Source: Glebionis coronaria
Taxonomy: Eukaryota > Streptophyta > Magnoliopsida > Asterales > Asteraceae
NCBI GenBank assembly: GCA_025667525.1
Contig: CM046877.1
Location: 297,906,364-297,970,363 of the forward strand
Length of the DNA: 64,000 bases
Direction: 5' to 3'
Position numbers and translations under genes: made by a program. Shown here piece after piece: positions 21,459 to 33,035 of the stretch (position 1 is its first letter; every line of letters begins with the position of its first letter). The notes below the pieces were generated by a model. It was not told where the DNA came from. It was given only the letters and a program-made list of their open reading frames with translations, and made no database searches.

Positions 21459-22295
21459 GGAAGAACTCGTCATTAATGCAACTCAAAACTCCACACTTTC
21501 TCATGTGTATTCGATCACGTCTTTGTACAATGTCAATCCCATAAAAAACATTTGCAAAAAGATTTCAAAAAGAGTTTTAGGAGTTGTTGAGAAAAATGAA
21601 GTTCCGTCCCCTCCGCCGGTGGAGGTCAAGAGTGTTAAGCCTACATTCCAATTGTGAATGATTCTTCGGATGATGAATATGTTGATCCCGATGGGGGAGT
21701 TTTCTTTGTTGACAAACGTTTTGAGAACTTGCCACCACCTATACCAAAACGGTTTTCAAATGTGAGAATTTTTAGTGTGACTAACATTTCTTTAGAAACA
21801 CCAAATATTTTTGACATAGTTAAATCGGGTTTTCACAAGGAGAGTTTAAAAGATGAAAAAGGAAAAGATTTTGAATTTGATTTAAAAGGTTTTTCTACAA
21901 CTCTAACTCCGTCATCACCACGTGTATTGAGTGCTACAAGCTCGTCTTCTCCTTTTGACGATGCTTTGTGTGGACCTAGTGTGGGGGAAGCCCCTTATGT
22001 TCCCTCCCCTTTCTCCACCGAGGACGAGATATTTGATCCCGGAATTGCTTATAAAGGGAAATCTCGGTCTTCCACCGATGCAATAAATGGAAAATCTTTC
22101 TATTTGATTGGTGCGAGTCTACCTCGAGTAGCTCATGTTTTTTATGACTTACCCATTGTCCCACCCTTCTATTTCTTCTCATCTATTTTCTTGAAACCCT
22201 TTGGGTTTTTGTTGACTCATGATGAAGTGGCGTTGATTTGTTTTTCCAATGAAAATGAGAACGCCATCTTCGATCCCGGTATTTTGCACCATTAA
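21424..22295 (+). CDS. Post-protease acidic tail of NA1, unknown function
   Basis: Follows the protease directly, where RT would normally begin. It reads in two overlapping frames (21424-21657, then 21654-22295) because of one indel near 21640. The first part (KITLRFNEEELVI) finishes the protease fold. The rest is acidic and Ser/Pro-rich and ends in a block with EDEIFDPGI, GKSRSSTDAI, GASLPR and a hydrophobic stretch, then a second FDPGI near the stop. The same block ends the NA2 tail. No RT, RNase H or integrase motif occurs. I do not recognise the domain; a structural or chaperone role in the particle is only a guess. Confidence 0.7.
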
Positions 22296-24197
22296 AGGAC
22301 TTAGTCCTTAATACCGGTTGTTTTTGGGCCTTGTTTATCATGTAAGCCCCACCAAAAATTGACCACACCATGATTATCCCTAAATGATCACATTTATGGG
22401 GATTCGAGTCGAGCCTTTGACTCGGTTATCAAAAACAAGGTGCCTCGTGAGGGAGACCCATGCTTATCCATGTACATATTATTGCTTTCTAATTAGTTTA
22501 ATGTGAGGGGATTTGTGCCCTTCCAACCTTTGTTCCGTGGTTGTTTGTGCATTGTGGTTTTTAGATCATGATCTTTACGATTGGAGCCTCTCGTATTCGT
22601 TTTATGAGAGCACTAGATCGTTTGCTTTGAAGATTTTCCCAATATCCAAATGATATATCCTTTTGATGTTCTAACCTTAGGTTTTTAGCACACTTCATAA
22701 ACGGCTATTAATTTAATGGTTACACCCTTTCCATGCTATATTAGGCATTCGACTACGTCTCTGGTATGGGGGTGTTTTCACCCATAGACTCGAAACATTG
22801 AGGACAATGTTTAACTTTAGTATGGGGGGATGAATAGATACTTGCCTTGCCAAACCTTCACGCTTTCCAAAGTTTATCTTTTTGTTGCAAAATAAGGCTA
22901 AAAATGGCCAAATTTTAAAATTTTTCTCATGTTTTATAAGTGTTTGAAGACACGAATGTAGATTTTCCGATGGCGAGAATAAGAGTAATTTTTGACTCGA
23001 CCGTGCGTGTTGAGCACTTAGCTTTGATTCCTTAACTACACATTAGGCTAAGTCTCTTAAATGAGGACGAGAAATGATAGAGTTAATTATAAGTTACTAT
23101 GCTAAACGTAGAGTACTTGTATTCTTTCAAAAACTCATGTGTTCTCGTTGTTTGCTTATTCTCCCTTCGCTTGTAAATATTTTTTGCTTAATAAATATTG
23201 ACTTAGCGGTTTAGTTAGGATTGTTGGGTTTCTAGTCTTTTCTAGTAGCTTCCGTGTAATTAAATTGGGAAGACATTAAGGTATCGCCAGCGTCACGGTT
23301 TTGAAGTATTGGCACCCGAATAATCAAAAGCTTCACCCAATAATAAGATTTCAAGTGCTCACCTAAATCTAGCAAACAATTTGAAGCCCCACAAGGCCGA
23401 AAAATCTATGCAAAATTAGAAGTGAATCAAGCCTTAATCTTCGAAGCTTTAAAGATCCAAAATTCTCCTTAGCTTAAGGATATACGTCTTTGGCTAATAA
23501 AACCACCGATGAGGCGGATAATAAAAGGCAAGGAAAGCCCGAAGTCTTAATAAAAGCTTCATGGCGAAGTTGAATAAAAGATGGAGGTAAACCAAAGATA
23601 ATAAGGCCCTTCCGTTAGGAGGCATATAAAAGTCTTGGTAATAAGTCTCATGTTCAAAACCGTTATAAAACCGTGTTTATCGATTCTTCTTGTCAACTTA
23701 ATTTTTTGACATCGTTGTCTATTAGGAGGGGTTATTGATTTGATGGTCTTAGTTACACCGTTAGGACTCTATTTTTAGACCTAAATCTCTATTATCGCAT
23801 AAGTCAAACAATGTATCCTCGTGAAACATTCAAGACAAAATAAAATATAAGAGATACAACTTAGTAATAATGGGAGAATAAGTACGTTATTAGGGCATAT
23901 GAGTAGTGTTAGCATTACTAACTTATAATGAAAATGATCTCGTTGCACGCTTGGCATGGAATTGGAGTGAAAATCGAGGACGACGAAATTATTTCTAACG
24001 AAGCATTCACGTGTTCTTATTCTATGAACCTAAACGTCCCATTTTGCGATGAAAATCATACATTATGTCTAAAACACAAGTAGTAGTAATAGTAGTAGTG
24101 TAGCTAGTTTATCATTTTAATAAAGTGAATAAAATGAATTTTGGAGGTGCTATGATACTTTATTCTAGCATTGCGTGAGGGAACGGCAATGGTTTAG
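22296..24197 (+). other. 3' untranslated region of NA1, no gene
   Basis: 1.9 kb without coding sequence. It shares blocks, in reverse complement, with the At2 3' region (29678-31705), such as the ACATTGAGGACAATGTTTAA box at 22797-22816 followed by a purine-rich TATGGGGGGATGAA, and GTTTGCTTATTCTCCC. This shared tail links NA1 to the autonomous Athila-like copies. Confidence 0.7.
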
Positions 24198-24207
24198 TAT
24201 GAGGGAG
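24198..24207 (+). promoter_or_regulatory. Polypurine tract of NA1
   Basis: TATGAGGGAG directly before the 3' LTR; primer for plus-strand DNA synthesis. Confidence 0.6.
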
Positions 24208-27200
24208 TGATGAGACTGCTTTTATACATAGTCTCATCGTCCATTTCGGGCTTAAAATGCATAAAATATCATTAAAACTGCCAAATATATGCTCGTGTTT
24301 GTTGCTTGTGTATTTTAGGTACGGATATTGAGGAAATGACAAAAAAAATCACAAGAATCATTCAAAAACGAACACGGGAAACGAAGCCGCACAATGAACC
24401 GGGCCCAAATCAAGAAATTCCAAAATGGTCCTTGAAGTTTTGAAGATTGGCAACTTTAGTCCCTCATTTTTGAAGATTTGGTAAGATAAGACCTTGAGGA
24501 ATTCATCATTGGCAAAAGAAGACCTCCATGTTTAAAGATTATACAAGTTATGCCCTTGAAGAATCCAAAAATATGCATTAATGGTCCTTGAAAAGTTATT
24601 GTGCCAAAAGTGTAAACTTCCCAAACTCATTTACAAAGGGAATGGGGTTTTTGGCTGTTTATTACAAAATGAACAAAACAAAGAACCTTGGGGGCCAAAC
24701 TGGCCAGACAACAAACCTCCCAACCCCCTATCACCTTACGCCACGTCACCCCCTCTCTCCCCTCAACCAATCAAAAGCCTCCCCTCATCCACCTCACTTT
24801 CCACTCAATTTTAAAACCGATTTTAAATAATCAGTTAACCATTTTTTGGGGGTAAACACAATATTTAAAATACTTAACCCCCAAACCAGATTAAACCACT
24901 CTTTAATCACCCTTAAACCCTAAATTTTACTAGACCCAATCAACTTTAAAACAAAGGGTTTTTTGGCTAATCTTTCCAGATCACTGATTAAGCCCACTAC
25001 AAACAAAACCCCACACCCAGATTCTTCAACCCGTGACCCAAAAGGGTCCCACGTTGGTCCCCTGCACCCCTGTTTGGACAAAAATGGCAAAGAACGAATC
25101 TTGTAGTCCATCCAACGTCCCAGAATCACTCATTGGTACCCAAGGAGCACATTGAACGCCCAAGATCAATCTAACAGCTGGTATCCATCAAAATCATCAC
25201 ATGGGCACAATTTGACCAAATTTTTAGTCAAGATTCCAAGGGCTTTTTGGAGATTTCAGCTCATTAGGGTTTTGATATCTAGATAGTTCTATCAGTCTAT
25301 ATAAGAGACCTTCCAACATGTGGATAGGCTCTTGTTCCAGTTTTCTAGCAAAATTTCTTTTGTAATCCCTTTTTATGCAATATAAAGTTGGTATTTTTTT
25401 AAATATAATTCCTTTTATGTTTGGTAAAAGTTGGTATTAAGGTTAGCTAGAAACTGAGTTCCATTATTTTAACATTGGTTCAAAGATTTTCAAAAATCAT
25501 TTTTATTCAAAGTTTCTGAAAAAAGTTGATTTGTTTGAAATCTTGTTCTGAAATTTGGTTTTCCAGGTTTTTAAGGGTTTGTTTAAGTGTTTTTGAAAGG
25601 AAAAGAGTTTAAGGAAAGTATTTGAAAAAGGTTTAAAAAGTTGTAAAATCAGAAATATATTGGTTATATTATTTCTTGTTGATTTTAGCAGGATTTAAGT
25701 GGAAGCCTGTTATCCAAGGATCAGCACAGGCCCGGGCCTGTTTGGAGATGGCAAAGCAGCCATTGTGGGACCTGGATGTGGGTCCACAAGGTAAATCCCT
25801 TGTTTTCAGATTTGAGTTTCAAAATTTTATGATTTATGAGATTTTGTGAACGTGTATGAAATGTGTTTAAATGCTAGTTATTCTGGTTGTTCATGCTTAT
25901 TTTGATGTTATATGTATGTTAGTAGTGGTTTGAATCATTGTGGTTAAGTGTTAATCTTATTTGGTTTCAAAAAAGTGAAATCTGAAATCTAAAGGGGTGT
26001 TTGGATTAGGGTCTAAATCAGGGTAAATGATTTAAGTCTTGGTTAAAACCTGTCTAAATATACTCAATAGGGTATTGTTAGGTTGTATGTTAGTTTGGTT
26101 TTCAATTTGATAGGGTTTAATAGCAGTTTGCATGTTAAAAGTGGTGAGAAGTATAAAAACCAGTAAGTGCCTTGATTGACTGTTTTTATTGGAATTTGTG
26201 CCTCAAATTTTGTATTCTGTTAGATTCTAGGTCCAAGCAGGGTTGGTAATCAGTTTTATGCTATTTGGTGGATGTGTATGCAAGCTTTTAGCTTTTAAAA
26301 TTCATTTTTGTGCATGTAACTTATTGTTACTGTTCATCAGAAACATTACTTGAAAAATCAGTAACTTCATTTGCCATTTGTGTGATTTTTATGTGTTGGA
26401 ACTGGTTTCTTTTTGCTATAATCTGACTCCCTACACTCAACTGAGTGTAGGGGTGCCTTCTTGCCCAAGAAAAGCTCTCAATATAAGCTTTCCTAAGCTT
26501 ATAGCTAATCTGAACTAAAAATTACACTAACAGTGGGAACCAATTTCCCACTGCTAGCTTTGTTGTTACCACTGCTATACAAAAGGACAAACCTGTCAAG
26601 TGTCACTATCAGAAACCTAGAATTTTTGTCTTTAGTGCACTTATTTAGGAGTTAGACATTGAAACCGGTTTTGTAATTTTTCTAATTTAATTTGTGATTT
26701 TTCAGTTTAATTAGATTTTTTATTACTGTTCATTTACTATTTTTTACAATTATTAGCTATTTTTAATACTTTTTAATATTCTGTTTTTGGCATTTAGTGG
26801 TAAAAATTGTTATTTTTCAGTTTTAATAATTTTCCTAGACTTAGAAAAAGATTTTAAGATTTTTGGTTTTAAAAGTTTTTACTTTTCACTTTTCATTTAA
26901 TTTTTAGAATTAATTTAGTATAATTAGGGTTTTAATTCAAACTGTTTTTGTCCTTTAGTGAAAATTTTTATATTTTTCAAACTTTTTCATTTTTCTTCTG
27001 TTCATTAGAGTAATTTAGGATTTTTAAAATTGACAAATTATTTTTGGCATTATTTTATTATGTTTTTATAATTATTTTAGTTAAAAAATAGTTTTTAGTG
27101 ATTTAAAAATAGAAAAATAGTTTTTAAAAATTAGGAAAAATACTTTTTAGTCTTTAGATAATATAAGTAAGTTATTTGTTCAATAAAATAATATTTTGGA

Positions 27201-27632
27201 CATTTTGATTAATTATATTTAATTTTAGGACTTTAATTAGCATTTAAAATTGAATATTTAATTAATAAAAGGTTTTAAAATATTTTTATTGGATTTTTAT
27301 TCTTATTTTTATTGTTTTAGACTTAGTTTTAGCTTTTAATTAATTTTTAGGTTTAAAAGTTTTAATTTTGTAGTTTTTACGGTTTTACGTGAACGATCTT
27401 TTCGTCTTAGCTCGATCCGTCTTCGTAACCGTCAATCTCTTCTCACCTCATTTAAATTTTCTTTTCTTCTCAATATAATCACAAACATTAATCAATTTAT
27501 CACACAACACACTTGCCTCCTTGGGAAACGAACTTGAACTTTTTTGGTCATTAGTGCTCGGTTTTCCTAAACCGACACTTAACGCTTACCACTATTTTGT
27601 TGCTCTTTTCCTAAAGGGTACAAAAACTCTAC
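24208..27632 (+). repeat. 3' LTR of NA1
   Basis: 3.43 kb, near-identical to 14876-18302. TATA at 25298-25305, exon-like module at 25692-25790, hairpins at 26429-26553. The reading frame at 27521-27829 that runs out of it is a chance fusion of LTR end and Tekay RNase H. Confidence 0.94.
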
Positions 27633-27924
27633 ATCATCCCGGCAAGGCGAATGTAGTAGCAGATGCAATTAGCAGGAAGTCTGAAATGATAAACGACATT
27701 AAAATTGAGGAGGAAATTATAAGAGACTTAGAGCGACTAGACATAGAGATCATGGTACGTGAACAACACGGTTACTGGGCTAATCTTAGTGTGGAACCCA
27801 AGTTACTTTCTAGGATCAAGGAAGCTTAGAAAGATGATGGTGAAATCTGGGCGATAATTAAGAATTTGGAGAAACAGACAGAATTTCGAGTAGACGCAGA
27901 TGGTATCTTATGGCAGGGCACGAG
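27633..27924 (+). pseudogene. RNase H end and integrase start of Tek1
   Basis: Resumes the Tek1 frame after NA1: the [15 protein letters not shown] motif at the end of RNase H, then the spacer before the integrase zinc domain ([29 protein letters not shown]). A TAG at 27827-27829 interrupts it. It ends at 27924, where the At2 LTR begins. Compare Tek2 at 40475-40765. Confidence 0.88.
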
Positions 27925-28182
27925 TAATACTAGGTTTTACCTCGTATGAAAATTTGTTGTTCCAAGTCTTTTCGAATTGATTACTAGTTAAGAGTGCGAC
28001 TCAGTCCTACTTGGTGGAAAAATAAAAGGGTTTGGTTATCTATTTTAAACTAAAAATGAAAATGTCGTTGAGTAAGTAAATAAAAATGAAAGCTTGAAAT
28101 TTTAAACTAAACAAAATAAGTTAGAATAATTCTAAGTAAAAAGGCGGGAATAATTGAAATTCAAAAACTGGAAATACAAACT

Positions 28183-28705
28183 CTTATCCGGAATATTATC
28201 CGGAATGTTACCCGGAATGAAGAACTGTGGCTTATCCGGAATAAATCTATGGTCCCTTGTCCGGAATCTGGAAAATGAGCTATATCCGAAATAATTAAGG
28301 AAGCTTATCCGGAATCCCTTGTTGAGAGGCTTATCCGAAATCTTTACTTCCAAGGCTTATCCGGAATAAAATCTTGAGGTGCTTATCCGGAATCAATTCC
28401 CTTTTCCTTATCCGGAATATGATTTCCTATACTTATCCGGAACGTTTCTACTAACTCTTATCCGGAATAATATAACTAGTGAAGCTTATCCGGGATAATA
28501 ACAAGTCTCTTGTCCGCAATAATGGTTTAGCCTCCTATCCAGAATCTGATGAAAGACACTATCCAGAATAAAGGGAAGAATGCTATATTCGGAATAAAGG
28601 GGTTTATGACCCTTATCCGGAATAACCTGAAGGTGACTAATCGGAATAATATGATTCGAGAGCTTATCCTGAATAAAAGGGTTATCAAAATGTTCCGAAT
28701 AAGGA
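28183..28705 (-). repeat. ATTCCG motif array in the At2 leader
   Basis: More than 20 copies of TTATCCGGAAT or variants (sense strand ATTCCGGATAA), about 20-30 bp apart. Same position in the LTR as the At1 array, but with a different extended motif. Confidence 0.8.
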
Positions 28706-29232
28706 ATCTAGCAATAAGCAAAAATAAGCCAAAAATCAATAAGCACTTTACCAAAAACTTAACCAAAAGGATTTTAAGAAAAAGTAATAAGCTAGAATTT
28801 AAAAACTTTTAAAACTCTAAATAAGCTAGAAATCAAAAAACACTTTTATCAAAATATAAAACTTATCAAAAGCTACTAGTTTTTAAGAACTATTAAGCAT
28901 TAAGATTAAGAAAAATAAGCACTTTAATAAAGACTTTTAAGATCACCAATTCAATAAGCACAATCAAATAAGCTACACAATCAAACCATCAATAAAATTA
29001 AAGTAAAACTACATGATTATCAAGATTAAGAAAAAGATTAAGAAAGGTAGAATGAGAATTAAGGAAATAAGCTTGATTGATTAAAGATTAATATCAAAAG
29101 ATTACAAGATTAATGTAAAGACTTAAAAAGTTTGAAAGGAAAACTAGACAGAAAAATTAAAAGCACACTTAAAATTAACTACAACTACTAAAAAACTAAC
29201 CACCTAACACCCTCCTAATGACATATTAGGAG

Positions 29233-29242
29233 GGTATATAGG
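29233..29242 (-). promoter_or_regulatory. Probable TATA box of the At2 LTR
   Basis: The minus strand reads CCTATATACCC, at the same place as the At1 TATA box; followed downstream by a conserved inverted repeat CACCCTCCTAAT / ATTAGGAGGG. Confidence 0.6.
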
Positions 29243-29677
29243 AGGTGGGGAGATTAAGTGCTTAAGCTATCTTCTTTCTTTCTTCTCGTCTCGACTCGAC
29301 TTAATTTCTTTGTCTTTCTCGACATCGTCTCGGGATTTGTCGATATAAGTTGAACTTGTCTTATAATTTTCTTTAATAATTAGACTTGAGTTCTTCGACT
29401 TCTTAAACTTCCGTCTTTAGACTTTTTCTTCGATAAATCTTCAGAATAGGCCTTGGACTTCCGTTCTTTTTGCATTTCGATCTTTCGACTTCGTCTTTAG
29501 TCTTTTTCTTCGATAAAAGCCCTAGCTTATGTTTTCTTCCTTTTGCATCTTTTGGTCCTAAACACAATAAAAACACAAACCACGCATAATTCCGACTTTT
29601 AGGACATAAAATATACGTTTTGGTCTTGTTATTATTGGAAATAAGTGGTAAAAGGATAAGTGTTTTCACACTTATTA

Positions 29678-31705
29678 AATCCCATACACTTGACCATTGC
29701 AATGCCCTTATGCAATGCATTAATTTCAAAACATAGATTACATTTCTCATCATAAATAACCCACCTTGGCCTTTATTAAATGCTAAACACTAAGGAAACT
29801 AAAAGAACAAAACAAGTAAGAAATCAAAGACTTACATTGGGTTTTTGGATGTCATGAATGTTCATCATTCTCAAGTTTCACGTTCCCCATACCAAGCTTA
29901 AAAACGAGATCATTGTTATTATAAATTAGCAAACTAACACGAACTCATGTGCCCAATTATTCACTTAGACTCCCTTATTCCTAGGTGTATCTCTTATATT
30001 TTAGTTTTGTCTTGAATGCTCACGAGGATACATTGTTTGACTTATTTCGATAGTTTATTAGGCTGAAAATAAAGTAGGACGATTTAATCAATAGTTAGCT
30101 AAAGGACAAAATCTTTTAAAACTGCTTCTCGGGATCTCATAAAGTTCATATCTTGGCATAACTCGCTTCACGATTTGAGACCTTTCTCGGACCGATATTT
30201 GGCAGCGACTTCATACTTGAAATCTTTGAGAGACGTTCTTGAAATTATGGTCTTCTCTTCATAATAGGAATTTCTTCACTTGAAGTTTTGAGAGATTCTT
30301 CATATTTGGACCACGAACTCTTCATTTTTCTCCAATCTTTATTTTGTTCTTTGATATACAACGATCCGCCTCCTTTTAGGACTTGGATCTATTTATCCTC
30401 ATACCTTGTTAGGGCCTTTTTGGATAGACTTCTCCATGATCTTTTGGGGAGTATTTGCTTTTCGTCGTGTGTCTCGATCCTTCATATTGATTTTCGATAA
30501 ATGATTCTTCACATCCTTTTTGGATCTTTAGCAACAAAATGTAGCCCTCATGCCTTGTTAGGGCCTTTTCGGACTCGCCAATCTTCGCATCCCGCTTCAA
30601 TAAGTTATGCCTTGGCTATGAACTCTAATTAATACCGAGCAACTTTTAAACGATCTTGTGCTAGAAGCTAAGTAACTTTTCAAATCGTACAACCTTATTT
30701 ATTGCAAATAAATTTATTAGCAAGCGATGGGAGAATAGGCTTATAATCAACTCACATAAATTCATGAAAGAATACCAAACTTATAATTGACTCTATCATC
30801 TCTCGTTCTCCACAATTCGAAATCTCAAGGAATGAGACTCGTGGATACTTAGCCAATTAAATCAAAGTTTTGGGTTTTCGAGTCATCTATAGGATCTTGC
30901 AAACTCTTAGACTTTTTCAAGTTTAGAAATCGCATTTTAAAGTTCCCTTGATAAAGAACTCTTTAGGATCAATTATAGGAACTTGCGAAAAGTTCGTGTT
31001 CTTAACCCGTGAGACTTAAGACTTTTGCGTTTTAAAGTTCCCTATATAAAAGCCTAGCAAAACTTGACTTAAACACGTTAAGGATACTAGCTAGAGTAAA
31101 CTTAGATAAGTAAACTCGGGTTGAGTCAAAATATTCACGACTTTGAAAAATTTAAAACCACTTTATTAAAAATTTATTCTAGCAAAGAAAGTAAATAACG
31201 ATAGCAAAGGAAAATTACAAGGCCAAAATAAATTAAAAATGTCGAAAAATCAAATTTTCCGGTAAAAATGAGGACAAATTCATGGAAAAGACCACTTATT
31301 TCGATAGAAGTCCCCCTACACTTGATATAAACATTGTCCTCAATGTTTAAGCATGTGGGAGTAAACTCCCCTACACTTAGGACATTGTGCACTTTGTTTA
31401 AATCATGCTAAGGAAAGGACAACTATAGTGATTTCAATGTGAACATATAAGATATGAAATATTAAATCACGACAGTTTAGGATAGAACCGGGAAGATGGG
31501 AACACGGGATCACGGTTCGTCAAAAGTCATCGAGAATGGATCTTTGAAGCTTTAATCCCTGCACAGAAGAAGAAACAAGACAACAAACACATACGGGGCT
31601 CCCCCTACACTTATTATGAAAAACGGTAAAGGATATATCACGGGTTGCCTCCCGAGAAGCGCTTGTTTTTGTTAACCGAGTCACGAGCCTGACTCGACCT
31701 AGAAT
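29678..31705 (-). other. 3' untranslated region of At2, no env-like gene
   Basis: 2.0 kb between integrase and 3' LTR. Some Athila elements carry an env-like frame here; none is visible, and no frame exceeds about 72 codons. Two near-identical stretches, CCTTGTTAGGGCCTTTT (about 30405 and 30555), and the box ACATTGTCCTCAATGTTTAA near 31330 are the only notable structures. Confidence 0.7.
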
Positions 31706-33035
31706 TTAATTCAAGGGAAACGTGGTGAGGGATGGAATCATCTCATGAGAGATGTCCTCACCAAAGTACAACTTCACGCGCTGGCCATTCACCTTAAAAT
31801 TGGGCCCATTTGGCAGAGAAAGCTCAATGGTGCCATATGGAAAGACTTTGGCGACGGTGAATGGACCAGACCCGCGGCTCTTCAGCTTTCCCGAGAAGAT
31901 CTTCAACCGAGAGTTAAAGAGTAAAACTTGATAACCAACGTGGAACTCTCGGTTCTTAATCCTTGAATCATGGATGATCTTGGTCTTCTCCTTGTAGATT
32001 AGTGAGTTCTCATAAGCTTCATTCCTTATTTCGTTAAGCTCGTTGAGTTGAATCTTCCGAAGATCGCCGGATTGGTTGATGTTGAAGTTAGCCCACTTCA
32101 AGGCCCAGTATGCCTTATGTTCTAGCTCGATAGGGAGGTGGCATGCTTTCCCGTACACAAGACGATAAGGTGTATAACCAATCGGGGTCTTATATGCGAT
32201 ACGGAAAGCCCACAAAGCATCATCTAATTTATCGGCCCAAGCGGCACGATGCTCTCACGCAGTACGCTCCAGAATTCGCTTCAATCTGCGGTTAGATATC
32301 TCGGCTTTCCCATTAGTTTGGGAATGATAAGCGGTGGAAAGACGGTGATTGACACCGTACTTAGCCATGACTCTTGCGAATTGATCATTGCAAAAATGAG
32401 TCCCGCGGTCACTGATTATAGCACGAGGAACACCGAATCGAGCAAAAAGCTGCTTCAAAAAGTTCACAACCACCCTCGCATCGTTCGTGGGGAGAGCCTT
32501 AGCTTCAACCCATTTGGAAACGTAGTCAACGGCTACGAGGATGTACTTGTTCCCTTTAGATGATGGAAATGGCCCCGTAAAGTTGATGCCTCATACATCA
32601 AAGATTTCACATTCTTGTATGAAAGTTTGAGGCATCTCATCTTTATGTGTGATCTTGCCTTGTCTTTGGCAAGCATCACAACGTTTAACCATTTCATGTG
32701 CGTCATGATAAATGGTGGGCTAATAAAATCCAGAGTCGAATACTTTCTTCGCGGTGCAATTGGGACCAAAGTGACCACCAGTGGGTCCTTTATGGCAAGC
32801 ATCAAGGATTTGTAAAGCTGCCGGCCCATCAACACATCGACGAATGACAAGATCTGCACATTGTTTGAAAAGGTAAGGGTCGTTCCAAAAATAGTGTTCA
32901 ATGTCTTTAAAGAACTTTTTCTTTTGTTGGGACGTCAACCCTTCCTTAAGAATTCCACCCGCTAAGTCGTTTGCAATGTCCGCAAACCACGGGGTGTCAT
33001 TAAGATTGGAATTGATAGACATTAAGGTCTCAAGG
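31706..33035 (-). pseudogene. Integrase of At2, broken
   Basis: Same protein as the At1 integrase, in pieces. Nonsense codons fall where At1 has Trp in GFYWPTIY (near 32722), Trp in DVWGID (near 32593) and Gly in TVGEHR (32261-32263). The first catalytic Asp is replaced by Asn (GINFTG), so the enzyme would be inactive even without the stops. The second Asp (IISDRG) and the Glu (NGKAEI) remain. Confidence 0.85.

Larger units (their letters stand above)
14876..27632 (+). mobile_element. Non-autonomous Athila-like element NA1 (gag-protease-tail)
   Basis: Complete element of 12.76 kb: LTRs 14876-18302 and 24208-27632, tRNA-Asp-type primer site, gag, protease, an unknown tail frame, a 1.9-kb untranslated region and a purine tract. 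It is flanked by ATCAT. The 5.9-kb interior has no RT, RNase H or integrase in any frame, so mobilisation would need enzymes from another element. The LTRs differ at roughly 1-2% of sites by eye, so it is the youngest insertion here. The outer boundary could shift by a few bases, because the LTR ends (TGATG and CATCA) overlap the duplication. Confidence 0.92.
7823..27924 (+). mobile_element. Tekay/Del-type chromovirus Tek1, interrupted and truncated
   Basis: Plus-strand Ty3/gypsy element: truncated 5' LTR, Met-type primer-binding site, gag, protease, RT, RNase H and the first part of integrase. It is broken by At1 on the left, by a MULE in the LTR, by NA1 inside RNase H (14876-27632) and by At2 in integrase at 27924. 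The remaining integrase, chromodomain and 3' LTR are not seen. RT wording ([20 protein letters not shown]) and the matching Tek2 copy with a chromodomain support the clade. Confidence 0.88.
27925..29677 (-). repeat. 3' LTR of At2
   Basis: 1.75 kb, homologous to the At1 LTR and, for about 1.1 kb, to 42712-43811. Aligning it with At1 puts the ends at TAATACTAGG and CACTTATTA, so the usual TG...CA termini read TA...TA on both sides. Confidence 0.8.

Noticed and set aside
24581..24830. Overlapping 77- and 80-codon Pro-rich ORFs in the NA1 3' LTR (also at 15267-15521)
   Set aside because: Both lie upstream of the TATA box in U3, differ in frame between the two LTRs through single-base indels, and show no coding conservation.
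27521..27829. 102-codon ORF crossing the right NA1 border
   Set aside because: It fuses the end of the 3' LTR with Tekay RNase H ([15 protein letters not shown]) by chance of the insertion; the first half has no protein character and lies in an LTR.
29678..31705. env-like gene of an Athila element
   Set aside because: Searched between integrase and 3' LTR of At2; no frame above about 72 codons and no signal peptide or membrane pattern.
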